Source of the DNA: Nilaparvata lugens
Lineage: Eukaryota > Arthropoda > Insecta > Hemiptera > Delphacidae
Direction: 5' to 3'
NCBI RefSeq assembly: GCF_014356525.2
Contig: NC_052508.1
Span: forward strand, 55,996,497-56,060,496
DNA: 64,000 nt
The notes beneath the pieces were generated by a model. The model worked only from the letters and a program-made list of their open reading frames with translations, had not been told where the DNA came from and searched no databases. Of the stretch, positions 56,501 to 64,000 are shown in pieces. A program made the position numbers and the translations under genes. Every line of letters starts with the position of its first letter. Position 1 is the stretch's first letter.

Positions 56501-57994
56501 GTTCAGTAGTTTTTGTACACAAGCCTTATTACTATTTACAACAATTAAATGAAGTCGATTACAAAAACACAATATAAATATTTCTAATTTTTTTGAGATG
56601 TAAATTGAAACTTACATTTACCAGATACATCAATGAGTTTTCAATTGGTATAATAAAATATTATTGAAGATTTATAAAAATTTCATAACTTATATCGGTA
56701 CAAGAATGTTGTTACATCTCAGTTTGACTTTCTTCTGTTTCCTAAAATTAAACTCAACTATACCTACTACGACAATTCTATTCAATATTCTTATAGGATA
56801 TTGATTCCTGTTAGTTTGGATTAGCGAGTTTGTACTGTATTACAGGTGAATTTTTATGTGATGATGCAGACTGGAAAATGCGCTATGGAATTTTGGCATT
56901 CATATATGCTATAATTACATATGCACAGCTAGCACACTTACCCACACCAGCCCTCACCATTAAAAGAAAAGTTAGCATCATCTCAAAAAAGTTGTCCTGT
57001 ACATTTCTCTAACACCGCCGAAAAAACGTTTGACCATCAGAGAGTGTTCATGGATGAGGTATTCTGGAAGGTATTCATAGAGGTTACTAGTTCGTTCGTT
57101 TATTGCATGATATATAAATCTTTTTTATAAATAAAAAACTAAATCGATAACTTTAAAAGCATCACATAAATTTGTAATAGTGATTAAATGATGTTTTAAT
57201 AACGTTGCTGACTTAAATGGGATAAGCGCAAAATGATGATAAAGATGACTCTTTTTCAGGGTACAGTACCGTACCTTCTGCATAGGACAGATTGAAATAA
57301 TTATGTAAATTTTCTTTTATAATATAGTTAAACTCCATCCATTAGTTGTATAGAGAGAGCATTTAATAAAGAGATGGAACCAAATTTGTTGCCCATTATT
57401 ATTAGGCCTTTTATAAGTTGAAACTGCTGCCTTTCCCCATGTTATTTCTCCTTTTACCAATAATTATTTCAGAGTAGAATAGAACAGGTAGTATAATAAT
57501 GATAGACCAGAATTTTTTCTCATTAAGTCGAGGAGAGAGGAATCATGTAGTAGGTAGCCTATATTTATTTCATATTTCGCAAGTGTTTAAATGATTCCAT
57601 CATGAATTTCTTCTGGAAACAGGTATTCTCCCAGATCAACTTAGTATAATTATACTAAGTAATATCATACAGAAACAATTATATTTCGTTCATCTCTGGT
57701 TATATAAATAACAATATTGTAAGGTGATAATAATATTGATACATCATCAGGGACAGGAAATGTCAATTGAATTCACCTTATTCCTCAGAAAAAATTGCAC
57801 CTGGTCAACAATATGAATGGAAGCTGATGGTTTCTTGATCCATTCCGAGCTGCGATGTATTAACACACTTTTTCTATGTATTTAAACACGACATGCAGTC
57901 AAATTTCAAGCAAATAAAAGTAAGCAAAAGTTTTAAATTATTTACTTAACATTTGACTACATGTTGTGTTTAAATACATAAAAAAGTGTGCTAA

Positions 57995-58817
57995 TATGAA
58001 TGAATATGATGAAGTACCTAATTGATTTTGGTTATAAACCCACAAATAATACTACAAATTGACTATCTATGATAGGCCTGTTTCAGTGAAAGCAAAGTTC
58101 AATAACATTGACCATTTCCTACTCCTTTTGAGAACGTTAGAATCAAGTTACAAATTTGAATTATGTTATTTTCATTTTTGTATATTATGTTTATATTATT
58201 TTTTTCATGGACAGTGGAGATATTCTTCAAATGTGTTAATTAAATTTCTTCCCGTTAACAGTAGAAAAGAGCTCACTAACCTTTCCATGAATAATAGTTT
58301 TATTATCAATTATGAATAATTATATGTAAAACGAAATTCTAAAATGCCTGTAATATTATTGCTAACAGGAATTTGGAATTTCTTACTGTAATTGCTCTCA
58401 ACAATGAATTTCGTACTGTGATATTGCTTTCATCAATTTAAGATTTCGTTCAACATTATTAATTACATCAAATTCATTGAGATTTGAATAGACTAAGGCC
58501 TTCTATATACCTATACTCCACCTCTTAGTACAAGTTCTGAATAGATTCAAAGGTTATCCATTCATGTTCCATTTGTGCAAAGATTCATATATAGGAATCA
58601 TGAACTCTCAAAGTAGGTCTACAACGTACAACTGCAATGTACTGTGATGCTATTTTGTCAGATGACGTGTGTTGTAGGAAACCCGAATGTCATCAATAGT
58701 AATTTTCTAAACACTGCTGACCTTTGCACTCCCAAGGATGCAGTCTGTGTCCCAACACCCCCCCCCCCCCCTGTGGACATCAATATATTTTATAAATATT
58801 GATAGTGTCTCCCGCAC
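57995..58817. other. Copy 2 stretch without recognised gene
   Basis: Counterpart of 22689-23508. The 86-codon frame at 58059-58319 exists only because an extra T lengthens a T run relative to copy 1, so it is not credible. Confidence 0.5.
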
Positions 58818-58987
58818 CTGGTTCCATAATACTTGTGGATGCTCGCTGAGAGTGACCGCATATCCTGCAAATTGTGAGCTCGGCAACAAAACAAATAACT
58901 GAAAATTGGTCTCAGTAGAAGTGAATCCGGTCTGCTTGAAGCGAATGACGCATTCCAATAATGACCTTGCTTCCGTTTCCAGAACAA
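58818..58987 (-). CDS. Candidate internal exon, unrecognised (copy 2)
   Basis: Identical to 23509-23678 including both splice-like borders; see that entry. The C run beyond it differs in length between copies. Confidence 0.3.
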
Positions 58988-60386
58988 CTGTAGTAGCAGA
59001 TTAATACATCAACACACGGGGCAACTATAGTGAGGTCCACATTATAATAACAGTGGAGAAAGATAGGAGAACAGCGATGCCGATTCTCTGCCTTGCCACT
59101 ACCTCCTATAAGAAGATTGCAGATCGACTGTAGTAAATCAACACATTAATACACGGGGCAACTGTTCATAGTGAGGTCCAAGTTATAATAACAGTGGAGT
59201 AAAATAGGAGAACAGCGATGCCGATTCTCTGGCTTGCCACTGCCTTCTATAAGAATATTGCAGATCGACTGTAGTAAATCAACACATTATTAACACAAAC
59301 GGGGCAACTATTAATAGTGAGGTCCAGGTTATAATAGTAGTGGAGAAAAATAGGAGAACAGCGATGCCGATTCTCTGGCTTGCCACTGCCATCTATAAGA
59401 GGATAACTGATACCGCTATTCATTTATTTATGAAAACATGAAAACATAGAAGCATACAAGATTTCTCCCAAAAATTGCTTCCATAACAACATATTAAAAT
59501 GATTCATTATACAATAGTAATAGTACAAAAAAAAATTAATATTAAAAATAAAATTGAATTTGAGTAAAAATTAAATGCTACCGTAGAGCTACACCACACC
59601 ACAACAGCTGCAATGAGTGGTGAATTTATATGAAAAATATATCCTATAAAATACTGGAAATATATATACTGTATCTGTTGTAATATTACTGTTCATTCTT
59701 GTTAAAAATAATGGATTGTATTTTATCCGCCAAGAAATGATCTTTCTCAATGATTCTGAAAATAATTATGATAAGAGATTCTGTTAATTAGCTATATTTC
59801 TACATTGTTAAGAAACGATCTAGCAACATGGCGGAGCTAGAGAAGTATATAGCGCAATCTACTTTGTCGAATGATATACAAGGATAGCAATCAATACTAA
59901 TGTGCAATGTTAATCGAATACTGATATTATAACGTAAAACTCACTATAGACATGAGATGCCATCTAGTGCTAGTATCATAGTCGCCAGTAGCTTTTCAAC
60001 AACACTGTTGAAGAACATACGGTCGTCAAGCATGCACCAAGATCCTCCCTGGAAAAATGTTACAGTAAATTATTTGAATGTGGAGGCTTGCTTCAGTCCA
60101 GTCTTTGAAGAGTTGGAGTGGGAAATGTTTATAATAAAATTGTTTTCTGCTCTGTTTAGAATATTTGGAGCTAAACATATCATTATAGAAAGTCCTCACT
60201 CACACCCCCTTTGTTAAAATAGTGTGGAGGAGGTTTAAATATAATTATAATTTTTTGTCTTCTTCCGCAGTTTATTGATATTTTTCATACCGTAGTTCTC
60301 GAGATATCCGCTACTATTAGAGAGTTAAATTTTCAGAAAATCCAGTAGTTTTATCCCCAATCTTGGACCTTATGACACTTCCACTA

Positions 60387-60842
60387 GGCGCGGATCCAGG
60401 ACTCTGAACCTGGGGGGAGCGATTGGAGTGGTCGTCGGGGAACCCCCCCCCCCTGTTCGACTTTCACACCCAGAAACAGCATTTGAGGGCTTTATTACTT
60501 ACAGATGGAATTAAATAGAGAATGCATTTATTCAAATGCTAATTAATATATAATTATTATTTAACGAAAATCCTACATAAATGCTGTACATCACCCCGAA
60601 GACCTCTGCTACTGCAGACATTGACAACAGGGTTAACAGCTAGATGGAAATTCGATGAGAACTACTATCCAAAAATTAGATTTATTATTTGATAATTGAT
60701 TAGATTTTTGAATTTGTCCATTCAAATGCAACTTTATTCATTCTTATTTCTGCAACTACAGTAGTAGCTGAAGTTTTGTCAGATACCACTTGGAAAAGTG
60801 CGGGGAGGGCAATCGGCCCGATCGCCCCCCTGAATCTGCGCC
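60387..60842. mobile_element. TIR element with GGCGC...GATCCAGG ends, copy 2
   Basis: Counterpart of 25068-25528, with better-matched ends. Confidence 0.5.
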
Positions 60843-61597
60843 TGAATAAAATTTATTATGTCACTATTTCATGCAATTTTTTGGGTGTCGATGAAGCATT
60901 TCAGTTTTTAGTGTGTCTTCAGTTCTGCAACAATGTAGATCAGTCGAGAAAGAAATATTTGAAGGCAGTGAGAGTTATGACTCGACAGCCCACAGCTCTG
61001 TGTGGACTAGTCTGTAAGGTGGTAAAAACAGGTAAATCCTCCCCCTTTCTCAAAAGGGTGTGGTGAAGGTTAAACATCAACTTTTTGTCTTCCCCCGCTG
61101 TTTATTGATATTTTTCTTAGTTCTCGAGATATCCGCTACTATTAAAGAGTTGACTTTTCAGAAAATCCAGTAGTTTTATCTCCAATTGGACCTTATGACA
61201 CTTCCACTAGGCGCAGATCCAGGATTGGGGTGGTCGTCCGGGGTCGTCATAATCCAAAGTGGAGAAGTGTGGTTCAATGGTTGAATTTGACGTATTTTTC
61301 CAAATGTCTCGGGAGTGACTATAGCGACATGATTATCCCATTCAAAATTGAAATATATTCCCTAGAAATGTTGTTCAGTCACCTCATTTGATAGCTGTCA
61401 TAGTTTTCAAGATATTATTCTCCTTTGAAATCTCTAATTTTTGAAAAAAGTTCCCTGTGGTTTCCATTTCCAAAGGTTTTAAAATTTGTCCAACTCAATA
61501 CATGCTTCGTAGATTAGATTTGAGTTGTTTATTTATGTATGTTACAGTAATGGAAAGTGCATGATGAACATGATGTGAGTATACACAAACGTTCATC

Positions 61598-61789
61598 ATG
61601 CATGTCCTGTCGTTAGTGGCCAGGCCAACCTTAGAAAACATGAGCCCTGATGTTCATGAAGGAACGTTGAACAGATGTGGAAAAACAAGACAGACTTCTC
61701 ACAAGTTCTGCCACCGGTTCAAGCTCATTGCCACTGACCCGGCGGGCGATCATTTCAGAGACGTCATAGCGTCTCTCCTATCTAGATGA
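61598..61789 (+). CDS. Small conserved ORF, 63 codons, unrecognised (copy 2)
   Basis: Same protein as 26284-26475; see that entry. Confidence 0.25.
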   Translation: MHVLSLVARPTLENMSPDVHEGTLNRCGKTRQTSHKFCHRFKLIATDPAGDHFRDVIASLLSR

Positions 61790-62132
61790 TCAATCAAACA
61801 AAACGGTCAGATAATCTCAGGTGTTTGTTACGCGTTATTATACGAACAGTGCTGCAAATTATATCCCTCTCTTTCCCTTCTTCATGCTAAAGCTACTTCA
61901 AAGGAATGGCATCAAAAAAGTATCATTCTATTTCGTATATGTTTTCCAGTTGGAGAATAAGAAACTGTTTCAATGTTATAAATAATATTGAGTATTGTGT
62001 TACTTACTGCGATAGAATTATGTTTGTTTTTTGGTCCTCCAAAATTATTTCTTCAATATGTGAATATTTCCTACTTTAGTGATAATAATGTGAAATTTTC
62101 CTTCTATGTTTGATTTTGAAGCATCTTGATTT

Positions 62133-62817
62133 AAAAATCTACATTGTGAAAATAATTGAGAGCTGAAAATGCTGTAAAGTGAACATCTACAACTCTTAAT
62201 CTATTTCGGACTATGTGTAACCTTATCACCTCTAAATTTGGAAGAGGGATAGCACAAGGTGACCTTATTTTTTCTCTCCCTATCATTTTTGATGTTGTAC
62301 TTTTTGTATAAATCAAAAAAGAATCAGTAAAGAATAGGTGGTATCCTAGAACTTGAAAGATCAATATTTTAAGAAATTTCTGAGAGAGCTTGAAAATCGT
62401 ACATGAATTGCTGCGATAATGCACTGCAATAATCAATGAATATACAGTAAAATCCAATGAATACTTCCTCACTCTTAATAAATTGCAGATTCGTTCTATC
62501 ATTAATCAACACACAGATGGAATTATTGTAAATTATTCCTTGACAACGAAATTTTAAAAAAATATTTATTTACTAGAATTCATTTCATATCAATAACGTA
62601 ACATAACGTAACGTAACATCCTATAGTGAGGTCCACGTTATAATGGCAGTGTTTGATTAGCAATGGTATTGCTATCATTGTCTATCATTCAACAAAGCGG
62701 ATAGGGCTATCTCTTCTTCGATTTTCTCTGTTGCCAGATCGTCTTTTAACAATGTAAAATTAATAATTGATAAACAAAATATTTCATCTTAGTTATGAAA
62801 ATTTATTATGAAATTAT
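62133..62817. other. Segment of about 690 bp present only in copy 2
   Basis: Copy 1 jumps from CATCTTGATT to ATTGAAAAATATAAT, while copy 2 has this stretch between them. It contains the left half of the 62622-62989 MITE, so copy 1 has lost it. A minus-strand frame of 123 codons (62131-62502) is unrecognised and AT-rich. Confidence 0.8.
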
Positions 62818-62989
62818 TGAAAAATATAATTTCTTATTTAATAAAATATATTTGATTATTTTAAACGAGAATGAACCGTTAATATTACATTATTAAACCT
62901 AGATACCGTATATAGAAGGCAAGACAGAGGATCGGCAACGTTGTTTTCCTATCTTTCGCCACTGCCATTATAACGTGGACCTCACTATA
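62622..62989. mobile_element. Complete TIR MITE of the TATAGTGAGGTCC family, 368 bp
   Basis: The best member in the window: TATAGTGAGGTCCACGTTAT then AATGGCAGTG at the left and the exact complement at the right (about 30 bp). Interior AT-rich with TTGCCAGATCGT and GAGGATCGGCAACG. No coding frame. Flanks CC and AT; a TA duplication is possible if the TIR starts TAGTGAGG. Confidence 0.8.
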
Positions 62990-64000
62990 ATAGGCCTACA
63001 ATTTCTCATTTTAATGTATCATTTTTATTAATCATTCATGATTCTTATGGGAAATTATTATGGAGACTAAAAACATTATTTTCGTAGGAATGTAACTGGG
63101 TATAAATATTGATAAAGGTGGGATTCTTGAATAAATGAAACGCATTTGCAACTTTTGTAGATAAGATGCCTAACCGTCGTGAAGCATGACGAGCTATCCA
63201 CAAGTATAAGTGAATTGGAGAAGGAAAGAAAAGTTTTCTCACTTCTCATTTCATGTCAAAATCTGGTTTAGCATTCTCAACTTACATTGTTGTAGGCTTT
63301 TCGATGGTAGATACCATTGCGTAACTTTTTATCAAGTTCATCCACTCTATTAAATATGCAAACATATACCAACATTCCAATACCCACTTGGAACTTCAGT
63401 TTTTACAATGATAAATTTGCATTTTGTAAACAAATTCATTGAACTTTTAATAAATTATGGGAGATTTTTCCGCTGTTGAATCCATGTGAGAGGCATGTAC
63501 ATCCAATTTGATTAAAAATATGATAGGTACAATACTTGTTTCCAAAGCATTTTTTCAAGAGATCCTCGGTATCGTGAAAGTTCCTCCACACAGTTTAATT
63601 GTTTGTAAAACAATATGAAAAGCTCACATCCTTTGAAGTTTCCTCTACTTCTTCCACTCTCTTTTTAGCCTGTGAAATTGTAAATTTTCAATATTCCAAA
63701 CTACTCTACTAATATTATTATTATAGTTACCTGTAGCAGGCCTAATTTCCTTCTCGAAATACTATTCCTTGTTCCTTTTTAAATCATCTGACAGTGTAGG
63801 CCTAACAGAATAATAATATTATTGTCAGTTCTGATGAGTATGAACACTTACTTTGACATTGAAATTTAAGTTGATGTTATCTGCTACTTTCATAGATTGT
63901 AGAAGTTATTGTCGTTATAGATCAAAAGTAGCGTACTGATGTAGGCTGTATCATACTGATGCATATAGCCAGCCCACTATTTCATTTCGAACAATCAATC

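Larger units (their letters stand above)
37411..64000 (+). repeat. Second copy of 793-27990 (haplotig or tandem duplicate)
   Basis: Collinear with copy 1 throughout. The offset starts at 36618, falls to about 36160 after the piggyBac deletion and to about 35290-35314 after the missing exon block, and rises to about 36000 after the segment that only copy 2 keeps. Between indels the identity is very high by eye, with single-base and homopolymer differences. It runs past the window end. Confidence 0.97.

Noticed and set aside
58059..58319. 86-codon ORF in copy 2
   Set aside because: Created by a one-base difference in a T run relative to copy 1, where the frame is broken.
62131..62502. 123-codon minus-strand ORF as a gene
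   Set aside because: AT-rich composition, no recognisable motif, and absent from copy 1 through a deletion.

Overview
The window is AT-rich, repeat-dense animal DNA. Small phase-matched exons are separated by kilobase introns with GT-AG borders, and the introns are full of transposon debris (Helitron-like, piggyBac-like, Harbinger-like MITEs, foldback repeats). An arthropod is most likely. A hemipteran such as a planthopper would fit the repeat types I recall, but that is inference from style, not proof. The only gene I can support is a membrane dipeptidase (peptidase family M19, DPEP1-like) on the + strand.

Layout. 1-792 is sequence upstream of the repeated segment, with a 52-bp minisatellite. 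793-about 27990 is copy 1: dipeptidase exons at 1450-1600, 3009-3087, 5352-5528, 9750-9834, 10926-11001, 11213-11351, a second copy of the last two (12459-12534, 12741-12879), and the last exon at 14968-15072. About 22 kb of gene-poor, TE-rich sequence follows to a 100-N gap (37311-37410). From 37411 to the window end the sequence repeats position 793 onward at near identity: copy 2, exons at 38068-38218, 39673-39751, 41512-41688, 45914-45998, 47093-47168, 47380-47518, 50260-50364. The first exons of the gene (signal peptide and the HxD zinc motif) are not visible in either copy; for copy 1 they must lie before the window.

Joining the exons by phase gives an uninterrupted frame from the first partial codon to a TGA (269 residues in either copy). 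The E125, H152, H198, H219 and R230 equivalents of human DPEP1 and the C226/C258 pair are kept. Glycine replaces the aspartate at the human D288 position, and there is no GPI-anchor tail. The coding exons of the two copies differ, as far as I can see, by one synonymous base. This, together with the gap starting copy 2 abruptly, makes an unmerged second haplotype in the assembly the leading explanation; a real tandem duplication is the alternative.

The main structural novelty is in copy 1. An 0.8-kb block holding two consecutive exons is tandemly duplicated, separated by a Helitron-like element. Exon phases make joint inclusion produce an immediate stop, so only one pair can be used per mRNA. 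Copy 2 has a single pair and instead carries a three-unit 137-bp repeat at the same junction. Further copy differences are TE-mediated: a 660-bp piggyBac-like element against a 178-bp internal-deletion form, and a deletion of about 690 bp that truncates a MITE in copy 1.
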